27,151 bases of DNA from Mortierella sp. BCC40632 (lineage: Eukaryota; Mortierellomycota; Mortierellomycetes; Mortierellales; Mortierellaceae): NCBI GenBank assembly GCA_011634665.1, contig WAEK01000052.1, positions 1 through 27,151 of the forward strand, read 5' to 3'. This document shows positions 1 through 9,727 of the stretch, one piece after another. The position numbers were made by a program, and so were the translations under genes. The stretch's first letter is position 1; every line of letters starts with the position of its first letter. Under the pieces are notes generated by a model. That model was not told the DNA's origin and did not search any database. It saw only the letters and a list, made by a program, of their open reading frames with translations.

Positions 1-158
1 TTGCATGGCGGAAAGGCTGTGGAGGCACCTGCTTTTAAAACAAAATATTGGAAGAGATAAATCCATTGCAGACGACTTTTATGAACAGGGTATTTAAGCA
101 GTCGAGTAGCCTTGTTGCTACGAGCTGCTGAGATTAAGCCCATTGTTCTACAGATTTG
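1..158 (+). rRNA. 25S (LSU) rRNA, 3'-terminal part, cut by window start
   Basis: The sequence follows the 3' end of fungal 25S rRNA. It includes GAGTAGCCTTGTTGCTACGA (105-124) and GCTGCTGAGATTAAGCCCAT (125-144), and ends near CAGATTTG at 151-158 just before a T run. Almost the only departure from the family pattern is a missing TG in the GTATTGTAAGCAG element near 90. This is the cleanest of the three copies. The upstream part lies outside the window, so I cannot tell whether this copy is truncated like the other two. Confidence 0.93.
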
Positions 159-600
159 CCTTTTTTTTTAAAAAAACGATTTTTTTCTTTTTTTTATAAT
201 AAAAGCTTTTGCGTAAAAGATCAGAGAGAGATCATTGTCTTTTAGAAGAAAAAAAGGGGGCGCGCCCCTCTGCTGTGTCCCTCCCCTACAACAACCTACA
301 ACCACCCTACCCCTCAACCACCCCTCACTACCCTCCCCGACCCTGAACACAAGAGGGATTCCCTTCCTCTCTGGCGCGCCCTTGCTTGTCCCTCCCTCTA
401 CAACAACCTAAATCCATGATTTTCCTGATACCTTTTTTTTTGATTTACTTTCCCCCGACCCTTCGCGAAATAAGATTTTGGATTTTTTCTTAAAATTCAT
501 GACTGATACTTTTAAAACTCATCAATATTGATACCATTCGTACCATGATACGGTTTTCAAACCGAGTTTGTCACCTAATCACTCCCTTAAGAATAGCCAT
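159..600. other. Pyrimidine-rich spacer after 25S fragment, unit 1
   Basis: A T run and a TTTTTATAATAAAAGCTTTT stretch directly follow the 25S 3' end, then a C/T-rich spacer. The T-rich start is shared, in degraded form, with 12787-12870 and 25635-25690. In an rDNA unit this would be the external spacer where RNA polymerase I terminates, so a termination role is possible but not shown. I see no gene. The distance from the 25S end to the shared CAAACTTGACT marker is ~480 bp here but ~760 bp in units 2 and 3. Confidence 0.6.
268..400 (+). repeat. ~112-bp spacer subrepeat, about 1.2 copies (unit 1)
   Basis: The motif TCCCTCCCCTACAACAACCT (280-299) restarts about 113 bp later as TCCCTCCCTCTACAACAACC (~391). 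The shared element CCCTGAACACAAGAGG lies at 341. Confidence 0.7.
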
Positions 601-1267
601 TTCGCACCTCCTGAAGTAAACCAACTTTTTCCTCCCTCAAACTTGACTCCCCCCACCCTCAACCCCTGCTTTTATCATCCTTTTCGAATGATGATTCTTT
701 GTATAGGCTTCAGACGATGATATATAGTCTTGTGATAAAACTTCCCTTACCAGAGGCAGCTTATCAGATTAAATGAATTTTCGCCACACCATTTTCCATT
801 AATGTGAATATTTGGTCCATTTTCTCATTCCATTGATGAAATATCCACGATCGTCCTGTCACTCCTCGGTTCCAAAATGGTTATTATATAATAATTCTTT
901 TTCCATCAAGTCTATGGCATATTATTATCAAAAACGAACATGACATCAGTACTTTTCACTTTTTTCATATCATATGCCAAAATGACACCACTAATCCACA
1001 CTCCACCTAGTTTCTTTGTTGTTTTTCACTTTTGCGATTCCTGAGAGGGAAGTGTCGCCATTTCTTCAGTAAGCGATTCAATGCCGGAAGATGAGTAACT
1101 TCAAAATCATCGCGTTTCGCAGGGCTGCCGCCGAGCAGAGTTAAAAAACACCAATCACCAAGCTTGCGGTGGTCCGAGGGTCCCTGGTTTTTTTTTTCTC
1201 CCTCAGGGGCCGCTCCGCCAGAAGCCGGCAAAAGAGTTTTGCTTGATCCCTTGAAAACTTCAGACAT
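600..1267 (-). pseudogene. Coding-like region A, unit 1 (unknown protein, frame-broken)
   Basis: On the minus strand an 86-codon open frame starts at 1267 (MSEVFKGSSK) and ends at 1007. It contains VTHLPALNRLLKKW, which recurs in unit 3 as VTHLRALNRLLEKW. Beyond its stop, other minus frames between 1000 and 600 read as plausible protein (for example TIVDISSMEW and YHRLKPIQRIIIRKG). This suggests one frame of more than 200 codons broken by indels. I recognise no domain. The start faces region N across a ~157-bp gap, as in a divergent gene pair. Composition is mixed and basic, with no signal peptide or membrane segment seen. It could be a real gene seen through sequencing errors or a decayed copy. 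Confidence 0.4.
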
Positions 1268-1424
1268 TGTGTTTTTCTTTCTTTTTTTTTTGTTTTTTTA
1301 ATGAAAAAAGGGATAAGGTGAAAACAGGGGGACAAAGGTGGAAATGGAGAAGACACCTCCTCCGCTTTTTCAGTCTTCATTTATACTATTCGGGGTTTTG
1401 ATATTGTGACTTGTTAACTCAGAT
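1268..1424. promoter_or_regulatory. Possible divergent intergenic control region between A and N, unit 1
   Basis: This ~157-bp gap separates the predicted starts of A (minus) and N (plus). It has a long C/T tract and the element AATGAAAAAAGGGATAAGG. Equivalent elements lie between 14238 and 14400 and from 27062 in unit 3, so it is among the better-kept segments. The promoter role is inferred only from the head-to-head layout. Confidence 0.3.
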
Positions 1425-2230
1425 ATGGCGAAGTTGTTGCCCGATAAGACTATTTCTCCTTGGAACAATCATCAGGCAATGCCATTTCTCCAAGCAAAGC
1501 CATGTTCTAAAAAATTAAACAGCCTCACCTTCAAACCCAAACTGATTCCACAGTTCCGAAAATCCCCAAAGATAATTTCTTTTACAAACAACGGGAATAA
1601 ATCATTTCCCTGGTAACAATAAAACTCACACGATCCAAGCTTTCCAATCTCTCGCTTTTCGTTTTATTCTCCCGATTTCTTCATCTTTGTTTAACCGATT
1701 ACTTCCTTTATTTTGATATATTTTTAGGAAAAAAAAAAAGTTTTATTTAAATTATTTTTATTTTGTTATTTTTCTTGAAAAGCTTATCACCTAATTATAT
1801 CTTTTTCTTCATACAATTCCATGAGAATCCTTTATTTCCATTAATTTTATCCTTGCTTCCTTCGATGATATCCTTTAGTTCTTAATTGAGCTTCCACCAA
1901 AACCTTGCCAAACTCAAAGCGCTTGGAGTATTCAACACACGACAGTCTCAACACCGTACGAATTCGCAAGGAACCCATTCCACCCCCAGTGACCTGCTTG
2001 ATTCCCGTCCTCAAGCCATTTTCAAACGCCACTCACCCATTCTCACATCCTTATACCTGAGATCAATTATTTTGCCTGTTCCCTCACAATGTTGCGCCAC
2101 CACCAATTTCCAATCCATCTGTTCAGCTGGCCTCTTCGAATTTCCCATTTCAGCACAAGCCATCCCCTATTGCTTTTTGACATTACCAGCAGACAAACTA
2201 GACCCTTGTCTATCTCCAACTGGGTATTAA
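1425..2230 (+). pseudogene. Coding-like region N, unit 1 (unknown protein, frame-broken)
   Basis: A 63-codon frame starts with ATG at 1425 (MAKLLPDKTISPWNNHQAMP) and ends at 1616. A second plus frame of 114 codons covers 1886-2230, with NTRQSQHRTNSQ and TPSDLL. Unit 2 has counterparts at 14401 (MAELMSDKTISPF) and 14956 (NTRQVFKTPNSQ, SSDLL). The two parts may belong to one frame. The AT-rich stretch between them (1620-1885) does not align well to unit 2, so it could be an intron, a broken stretch or a gap between two short genes. No family is recognised. The antisense frames look less protein-like, which favours the plus strand. Confidence 0.38.
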
Positions 2231-2264
2231 CTTTTCCAGGTTAACATTTCTTCTGTAACTGTCG

Positions 2265-2421
2265 CTTTGGTACTTGCTTTTGTTTGCTTTTGGTGCTTGC
2301 TTTGATGCTTTGATGCTTGGATGCTTCTGGATGCTTGCTTTTGATTTTTGATTGATGTTGTTTTGATGCTTGCCGGATGCTTGCTTGGATGCTTCGCTTG
2401 ATGGATGCTTTGCTTTGATTG
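2265..2421. repeat. GCTTG-rich minisatellite, unit 1
   Basis: Short degenerate repeats based on TTTGATGCTTGCTTGGATGC are packed here. Read on the minus strand in a 76-codon frame (2227-2457) they give a Lys/Ser/His/Gln-rich repeat such as SKHPSKHP and SKHQSKHQKQ. A shorter version lies at 15332-15448. Whether this is translated is unknown. Confidence 0.7.
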
Positions 2422-2439
2422 GCCAGGGTCGGATAGCTT

Positions 2440-3360
2440 ATACTTGTTGTTGTTCATTGGGTAACAAAGCGTTGGCTTGAAGATGAGAATGAAAGAGTTG
2501 GGTCAAGAAGCAAAGTCAGGGGCCATTGTCTTTTTAGTAACTGGAAACAAGTAACGCACTCCCTCCATTTATACTTTTAATAACACCCTTTCAATTCAAA
2601 TCCTGCTGTGCTCTCCCCTTTAACCTCCCTCAATTGGCTCCTCCCTCCTGAGGCATGAGTTTCAGAATTTCCCTTCTAGTAAAAATTCATTCTTTGTTCT
2701 TTTCGCTAAAATCCTTTTTTTTCTTCCTTTGTTTTTACACGATTTTTATCGATTTTGTCTGTTTTCCTGGACTTTGTTTGTTTGAACAGCAGTTATCTAT
2801 TTTTTCTCCTAGGCACTTTTTCTCCATTCTTTGTCCTATTTGATTATACCCGTTTTCATAACGTCATTGTCCCCTCTCTCTCTCTTTTTTTTTTGATGAT
2901 ACAAAGCATTTTAATCCATTAAGTCCAGCTTTTTTAGACATCTTAATCATGAAAAATCGGATTGTTCAAATTCCCCTTTTGATTTTTACAACTCATGTTT
3001 TACCTTTATCTCTTTGATTTTTCATTGCCTCCCATACATTTTATGCCTCATTTGACCTGCCTTCCCCCAATTTTCCTGTTTCCTTTGAGTATAACATTTC
3101 TTAATTCAGCATCACAAGCCCCTCTGTACAATTTTAATCTTTCCTCTGATTTTCTGCCCTTGGCCTATCCTCTATTCTATCTCCCCTTTTGAATTTCTCA
3201 ACACTTTTAGTCCAGGCCTATTTCTCCCCTATCAATCCTGCCTGATTTTCTTTTTATTCCATGCTTATTTTTGACCAGCATATTTTGAGCTCCTAAGGCC
3301 GAGAGGGCACCTTTACCCGGAACTTTTTCTTATATTAACCAGGGCTTTTTTCCCTTGTCT
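2440..3360. other. Variable segment, unit 1
   Basis: This T-rich stretch is the least conserved part of the unit. It aligns only weakly to 15450-16500; for example GAGCTCCTAAGGCCGAGAGG (~3289) pairs with GAGCTCCGATAATACGCCGA. Short open frames at 2655-2843 and 2995-3192 are rich in Phe and Leu from T runs and I do not count them as genes. Confidence 0.45.
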
Positions 3361-3589
3361 ATTTTTATAATATTTTATTTGCTTAAAAGCAATATCGTCT
3401 TAAACCCTATCCATGTTTTTGACTCCAGCATGAGAAAGAGAACCCTGTTAACAGTCTGTGATTGACGCCTCCTCCAGATCCTTTTTTTCTCATGTCTTCA
3501 TCTTGCGAACATTCTCATTACAAGCTTTGTTTTACCTTTCCATCACCTCACCCCTCTTTAGAAAAACTCGGCACTCCACACAAAAAATC

Positions 3590-4515
3590 ACTGTAAACAG
3601 TATGCACTCCTCGTCGGTAATGGTCAATCATGCGGAGCAATTTCATTCCTGACCCATGGCTTCCCCAACCCTCAACAATCCATTTGAAACGTCCAAGATA
3701 GTTAATCCGAAAGCACCGTCCATACTTTATAAATTTTTGGATTCATTTTTTCTTGAGTGGGATAGATTGGCACTCAAACACCAAACGTCTCCATCAATGA
3801 TAACAACGCCATTAAAAAGACTTTCCCTCGATTAATGGGGCTCCATCTGCTCCCCACATAGCAGCCTGTGTATCCGACACACTTCAGCCTGTCGTGACCA
3901 CCTCCCTTGCCTCATTGCCCCCGCCACTGTTGGAAATGTGGTCACTGTTACGGCTGATTTCGATAGTGATTCTTCCGACCTTTCTAGTCTTGACGGTACT
4001 TGACATACTCATGTTTCATATTTCGTACCCATAGTGATCATTCACAGTCTTGTAGTCAATGAATTCGTACTTTTGAATCAACCCCCATCCTTCATCCAGA
4101 CCTGAAGAGTTCTGAAAAGTTATTCCTTTTGAAGACAAACAGTCTGTTTTACAAAGTCTTCGAAGGACTTGCGCATCCTCGGTATGTTCCCCCACTTTGT
4201 TCATTGGATTCTTGCTTTTTCGGTCAACTCCTTATGGAGAATTTCAAATGACACACTTTCCTCTTTGACTTCAGGACTTCCTCCATCTTGATCTTTTGCT
4301 TTTTTGGCGTCTCCCTCTACTTGATCAGTGAGAGTTTTTTTCTTTTGGCGTTCCTCTACTTGATCAGTGTGAGCCTTTTTTCTTTTGCATCTCCCCCTAC
4401 TTGATCAGAGAGTTTTTTTTTTTACATCATCTCCCCTACTTGATCAGTGAGTTTTTTTTTCTTTTTGGCATCTCCCCACTTGATCAGTGAGTCTTTTTCT
4501 TTGGATTATCCCCTC
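3590..4515 (-). pseudogene. Coding-like region B, unit 1 (Lys-rich repeat protein, frame-broken)
   Basis: Read on the minus strand from ~4515, the region opens with five copies of a 13-residue repeat, GDAKKKKLTDQVE (39 bp). It then runs into DGGSPEVKEESVSFEILHKE. A 62-codon frame at 4204-4016 follows, with IQKYEFIDYKTVNDHYGYEI; the same peptide lies in unit 2 near 17160. Unit 2 shows further frame-shifted pieces downstream. The protein would be very basic at its N-terminal side and mixed afterwards. No known domain is recognised. The 39-bp period and matched peptides in both units are the best support for real coding. Several frame breaks prevent a single reading frame, and the true start is not seen; B could continue from C. 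Confidence 0.45.
4306..4512 (-). repeat. 39-bp tandem repeat encoding a 13-residue motif, unit 1
   Basis: Five units are marked by GATCAG at 4323, 4362, 4403, 4442 and 4482, spaced 39, 41, 39 and 40 bp. On the minus strand the consensus reads GDAKKKKLTDQVE. Length differences fall in the A run that encodes the lysines. Confidence 0.8.
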
Positions 4516-4599
4516 AGAAAGGTAAAAATAAAACTGAACAAAGTGGTATATGGGTGAGTATTGTACACTTTGCACTCCTGACATTTTTTTTTTTTTTTT

Positions 4600-6560
4600 T
4601 TGTTTCATTATTTACTTGTAGTGTTTAGTTTTTCGAGGTTTAAAAACGGATCAAGTTTTTTATCAAAAATGGGGAATAGCTCCCGGGATGACAGGTGACT
4701 TTTATAATGATTACGACACTCCGATTCCGCAGCACTTCATTAACTTTCTACCCACTTTTTTTTTTTTTTTGTCAACTAGATTACGCGGGAAAATACACAA
4801 ACTTCCCCATCTAACTTTTTATGACCCATTCACCCTCTACATAATGTGAGCGTCTGTTGACCTGACCTTTTTTTTTCCAACCTTCCTACGGAAAACCCTG
4901 CTGTACATATCATTTACTTCAAGTTTAACACCCATATTCATGCATTCTTACATACTAGCATGATAGCTCATCTTATTAGCCCTCATCCCATATCCTTTTA
5001 TTATTTTTCCTTTGGTCTAAATTATGATTGTATTGATCCTTTTATCAATTAGTTTTATCTTTTTCAACATTGACTTTGTCCTCCGAAGTTTTGAGCATAA
5101 TAGTTCGGCCCCTATTCTTTTTTTTTTTTTTCTTTCAAAACTTGTCTTTGTCTCAAGTTTCGAAGCCTTGTCAGTTTTTATTTTTTCCATCCATTTCTAA
5201 CAACAATATTGACTTGGTCCTTTGAAGTTTTGAAAGCCCTTTATTTTCCATAACTTTAACTTTTATTTCTTTAAACATTGATTTTTGTCCTTCAAGTTTT
5301 GAGTAAATGTAAGCCCAATCCTTTATTCTTTCTATTCCAACAATTTTCATTTTAAACAACCTTGACTTTGTCATTGAACTTTTGCCTTGTAATCAGAAAG
5401 CATTTCACTTACATAAGTTTTTTACCTTTTAGCATTGTTATTTTATACTTATTTTAACTCTTTTTACACAATAACTTTTTTTCAGTTTCAAAATGACACT
5501 TTCAAGAACCTTTTTTCCTTTTCTTATATTATCCTCATTACATCCATTACCCTTTTTCCGTTTGACTAAGGGACAATCTTTTTTATTTTTTTTGAGTTTC
5601 CTCCTATTAAACTCCCATTATTTAAAGACGACTAATCCATGATTTCGATGCCATATGTTCACTTGTTCCTAATTCCATTCAAGGCCTTTGGGATTCATTA
5701 TTGTCATTCTCCCTGCTTTCAAACTTTGTTCAGCTCCCCACTGCTCGTTGATTCCATTTCCCTTTTAACTTTTAGTCTTTTTCCTTTCTCAGTCTTTTTC
5801 AAAATACTTTGTCCACACATCCTTCCCTGTTTTCATCAAAAGACAATTCACATCCGACTCCATTTTGAAGGATTTTAAAGTGTCTGTGAGGGGTCTTGAA
5901 CATTAAGATTTCTGCATCATTAATATCGAGAAGGTCATGTCAGAGGGATTGTACTATCAGATCTCTCCCATTCCTGAAATAATCCAGTCCTGGCCTCGAA
6001 ATAGCTCTTCCTGAAAATCCCTGTCTAAATCATCGTATTGCTTTCTTATCCTTCTCAGCCAGAAATGTTTCTCAACCCTTTGGTCCACATTATCACAATA
6101 AGTCAATCTTTACAAATCGAGCCGAATCCTCCTCTGGCCACAAATAAGTCCTTCGAATTCCACTGACCAGCTGAAGTTTTGACATCATTGAAATGATCAT
6201 CCAGCTGATGGACACCTTTTGCCATTTCGTTCCTTCATACAACGACTCGATTTTTGCTATTTACTTTTTCTTTTTCTTTTTGCATGTTCTTTTTTCACTA
6301 AGCTTTCCGCAATAGCCTTGTGCACATAGCAACACTCATTTTTGAACTCAGTGTCAACAAAAGTCATCTTTTCGTCGTTTGAGATCGTCTATTAAACGCA
6401 GAGATTTATTTAACTGTTAAAGACTCCCTATCACAAAAAGAGTTTTTATCATCTTTTTCTTTCGTTGCACTTTTTTTTTTTTTCTTTTTCTGTCAGAAAT
6501 CCGCTGAACATGTTTAAGATTACCATCTCGACTCGGACAGACATTTTAATGGACTTGATA
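4600..6560 (-). pseudogene. Coding-like region C, unit 1 (Lys-rich, ~23-residue repeats, frame-broken)
   Basis: Minus-strand frames from ~6560 down to ~4600 give plausible peptides in order. These include VHQLDDHFNDV (~6210), AEKDKKAIR (~6055), NDAEILMFKT (~5920) and, best seen in unit 2, VESDVLNDLLDEARKRLW. A basic repeat of about 23 residues follows (SKLEGQKSMFKEIK and SKLQRTKSILLLE, in the 67-codon frame 5374-5171). Further down, RELFPIFDKKLDPFLNLEK appears near 4650. The same order holds in unit 2. I recognise no family. The charged, repeat-rich make-up suggests a structural or low-complexity protein, but that is inference. Frame shifts occur every ~100-200 bp. C may continue into B as one frame of up to ~1,000 codons. 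Confidence 0.42.
5065..5395 (-). repeat. ~70-bp tandem repeat within C, unit 1
   Basis: The element GAAGTTTTGAG and close variants recur at ~5083, 5153, 5224, 5293 and 5375, mostly 69-71 bp apart. On the minus strand the shared peptide core is SKL-x-x-TKS. A period of 69-72 bp fits 23-24 codons. Confidence 0.65.
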
Positions 6561-7028
6561 CCAGGATTACAACGTTCTGTGAATAGATCAGGAAATCTCT
6601 TTTAAATAGACGAGAATAGGTGTGAAATGATTTGAATATGGCAGAAAAATAATAGTGTGATGGGAATCTATCGGCCTTTTATTCATGCTATCCGATGCTC
6701 ACATGTCCTATTGCCCTATCTTTTTTTTTTCTGATCTAGGCCCTCCTCAAAAGCCTCAACATATACCCCACTTCTTGCACCCGAACTTTCTCTTACATAT
6801 TCCCCTTTGCACATGTAATTCAATCCTGAATATTTTTTTTAACACAAACTCTCAAACATACATTACATTCTTTTTGAACGTAATTTCTTTGATATTTCAG
6901 TATCACAGCTTTTTTGAACGTTACGCAACTATTTCTTTTCCTTTTTGCCTTTTCTCCGCACTATCATTTTGTTTTTAAACTTTTGTCACCCTAGCCATCA
7001 TGTTCTAACCCAAAATACATGCCTAATT
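6560..7028. other. AT-rich stretch between C and P, unit 1
   Basis: It holds the well-kept element GGGAATCTATCGGCCTTTTA (~6662), repeated at ~19715, and T/A-rich low-complexity sequence. A plus-strand open frame at 6685-6978 is Phe-rich from T runs and is not conserved as a frame in unit 2. It may contain the upstream regions of both C and P, which diverge from here. Confidence 0.35.
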
Positions 7029-8278
7029 ATGAGTCAACAACTATTATGTCGTTCTTTTCAGTCCCCTCCCCCATTATTCTACTATTAAATCAATACCTCT
7101 ATTTCACCTGTGGGTTATTTATTATTATTATTATTTTTATTGATTGAAAAAGATGTCCATTCTATTCAATTTTTTTTACGTTTATCCGACTACTGAATTA
7201 ATTCCACGGGCGGGAATTGATGTGTTCAATATGAAAGTTCTATTTCACTAACCAAATTCTACTTTTAAACTCATTCGTGCTCGGTTTACTTCATTCCATT
7301 TTCTAATACACCACCATCTCATTTGAACTTTCGTAGATAAATTCCTATTTAAATCACCCATTTTGGCTTCACAGAAAAAAATACCATCGGACAACAATGA
7401 CTGGAACACACTATTAAATAACATCATTCCTTCCCTCGCCTTTCTAATTTGGAAAGCTTTTTTCTAGAAAGATTAGAATTTATTTTGATATCTCCCCCTT
7501 TGTTGCCCTCCCTCCTTTCCTCAATATTGAATTCAGACACTGAACATCCCTATCAATCTGATGGCTTGCTTAATTTTATTTTACCTTGAACCCCCCTAAA
7601 CCCACGCCCCCACCTTCTCCCTGACCATCAAGCTCAAACGGTCAGCTTGCTGGACCAAAGCCTCAGACCTGTCTTCAAACATCCATTCTGAAAACGCCAA
7701 ATCCCTGGAAGACCCCTACCAATTAAGCCGCTTTTCATCGAGTAGAAGTTCTATCAATGATTTTTCCGCAGAATGTCATCAGCCTTTTTATTCAGAAAGA
7801 GGCCCTAGACCAGTTTGGTTTGTTGGATGAGAACTCGTTGCATAGTACCGGACCCTCCTATATTTAAGCAAAATTTTCACTAGTCGAGGACAAAACTTTT
7901 TCACACAATCTCCTTCCAACACTTTGGGACTCTTAACACCGATACCTCGCCTATTAGTCACCAACCATCGCCCACCATAAAGAAAAGCGCTCAAGATTAT
8001 CAGATACTTTTGATCTTGAAAACATTTTTTTATTCTGCTCGCGATGACCTAGAACAGACATTAAGAGACAAAGGAGATCTCCAACCGACGCTACACTAAG
8101 GGGCGACGACTTTGAGGATGCTACTAAAAGATACAAGAGACTAAAGGATGAGGGGTGGCTGATTTCCCGACAATATGACTTGATAAAAGGGTATGAAGAG
8201 AACATGAAGGAAATAATCCATCTTTTCAGCTATGTTATGTGCACGTATAAATCCATAGAAGAATCTAATTCCGATTAA
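7029..8278 (+). pseudogene. Coding-like region P, unit 1 (membrane-anchored coiled-coil-like protein, frame-broken)
   Basis: The likely start is ATG at 7029 (MSQQLLCRS), shared with unit 2 at 20077. Around residues 25-35 a hydrophobic run encoded by a TTA microsatellite could be a membrane segment. Then come IEKDVHS, a Ser/Thr/Pro-rich middle (LSRFSSSRSSINDFSAECHQ near 7730; NTDTSPISHQPSPTIKKSAQ near 7945) and a highly charged end (DDLEQTLRDKGDLQ, ATKRYKRLKDE, DLIKGYEENMKEIIHLF). The end stops at TAA 8276-8278. Heptad-like spacing in the last ~80 residues suggests a coiled coil. Total length would be ~400 residues. At least five frame breaks occur, and an in-frame TAG sits near 8050. No family is recognised. 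It is the best plus-strand gene candidate. Confidence 0.45.
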
Positions 8279-8749
8279 GCATTTAGAATGCTCAAGTTAT
8301 AAACGAGTACCAATATCTTTTACATACTTTTCTTATTTTTACCTTTTTTTATTTTTTTTAAATAGAACACTGATTGACTATTTTATTCTTTTACGCCATT
8401 GTTGTGCATTTATACTTTTGAGTACCTTACCTTTTTAAATTCAATCATTAACACTACATCCAACAACAACTATCATAATTTATTTTTATTTAACCCATCG
8501 TTCAAGTGTAGCCTTTCCCTCCCCCTTTATTCCCCCCTTTTTCTATTCACCAAACAGGAAATTCAGTTGTATGGTCTTGGAGTTTTTTTCCTTTTTACGA
8601 TCCATTACATGAGGTTACTGCGGAAAGGGACTGTTAATACTCAAAACCACAGTTACCAGCATCTTTTATATTTTACTCCCAGACTGAGGCCACATGACCT
8701 TTTGTTACTGACTTTTTACACGTACAACCTTTTGCAGACACTAACGCAC
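8279..8749. other. AT-rich stretch after P, unit 1
   Basis: This T/A-rich sequence has ~70-80% agreement with 21290-21700, judged by eye. A plus-strand open frame at 8399-8755 is rich in Phe, Leu and Tyr and is not kept in unit 2. It may hold the 3' ends of P (plus) and D (minus), which converge here. No gene is called. Confidence 0.3.
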
Positions 8750-9540
8750 GGGTGAATTTACTAGCATGATAGTGTTATCACACAGGGTTTCCTTATGCAA
8801 AGTGACCTCTTTTTCAAATTCAGGATCAGTCATTTCATTTTTTCTAAAAACGTTTACCTGTTTTTCACTCTGTTTCACCCCCCTTTTGATCCCTTTGATC
8901 CCTTTTTTTCATTCCATTATGCTTTTACAACCATTAACAGAACCCTTTGGCATATTTCCTAAGAAACTTCTTAGACTTCTAATGACCACAATCCTAATCC
9001 CACTTTCATTTTTCATTTATCGACACTATACTTCCGACAAGCATCTGCCGACCAATTTTTTCCAACAGCTCTGCAGCTCCAGAATAATCTCTCAAGCCTA
9101 ATAGCAATTTCGATCCTACCAAGAATCTGTTAAAACCACTTCACTCTGAGAAAATACCACACTGTCATTGCTTTTTAAAGAATGCCATTTCCACGGACAT
9201 TAACTTTTACCTTTCAACATTGAAAGAAATCCCCGCATTATTCGTCTCCTGCCGCAACAACAACTACAATTGTATCGATAGTTTAATAGCCCATATTTAT
9301 GCTTGTTAAATCGCAAGTAACCATGTCAGACCGTATCCATAGCCACAGATTTTTTTGATCCAAAAAATTTTGGAGAAGATAGTGACTTCGTCAACCCGAG
9401 AGAGATCTCAACGGACAGGAAAGACGATTACAAACATTTTCAATATCACTTCACCAAAACTTTTGGAGCATCCCGTAGTTCCTCAAGAGTTCCAGTTTCT
9501 GTTTTTTTCCCCTTAACTCCTTGTGCCCCTTGCTTTCCAT
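8750..9540 (-). pseudogene. Coding-like region D, unit 1 (unknown protein, frame-broken)
   Basis: Minus-strand peptides include TGTLEELRDAPKVLV (~9490), FSKIFGSKKSVAMDTV (~9350) and AELLEKIGRQMLVGSIVSIN (~9060-9010). The last matches QELLEKRSAQMAVGNIVSSI in the longer, cleaner unit 2 frame. Substitutions between the two are mostly conservative in this frame, which favours the minus strand although the plus strand is also open for 111 codons at 8766-9101. No domain is recognised. Start and end are not defined. Confidence 0.35.
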
Positions 9541-9727
9541 CGTCTCGACAAAACAAGTCGATATCATTACAACTTATCATCCATCCACTTATCAAGAAAA
9601 GATATCTTGACCCATTTTATTTCTTATCCTGTTTTAACATAAAGCTTTTATATTAAAATTCTCCAGACTATCAATTCTACCACAAAGTTTCCCTATTTCA
9701 TAATAATTTAATTATCAGCTATTAGAT

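Noticed and set aside
2655..3192. Plus-strand Phe/Leu-rich small frames
   Set aside because: These are translations of T/C runs in the variable segment and are not conserved.
4306..4512. CRISPR-like array
   Set aside because: The regular repeats have no unique spacers, the period is a 39-bp direct tandem, and it translates as a 13-residue repeat.
8399..9101. Two plus-strand frames rich in Phe, Leu and Tyr
   Set aside because: Their composition comes from T-rich sequence and the frames are not kept in unit 2, whereas minus-strand region D is.
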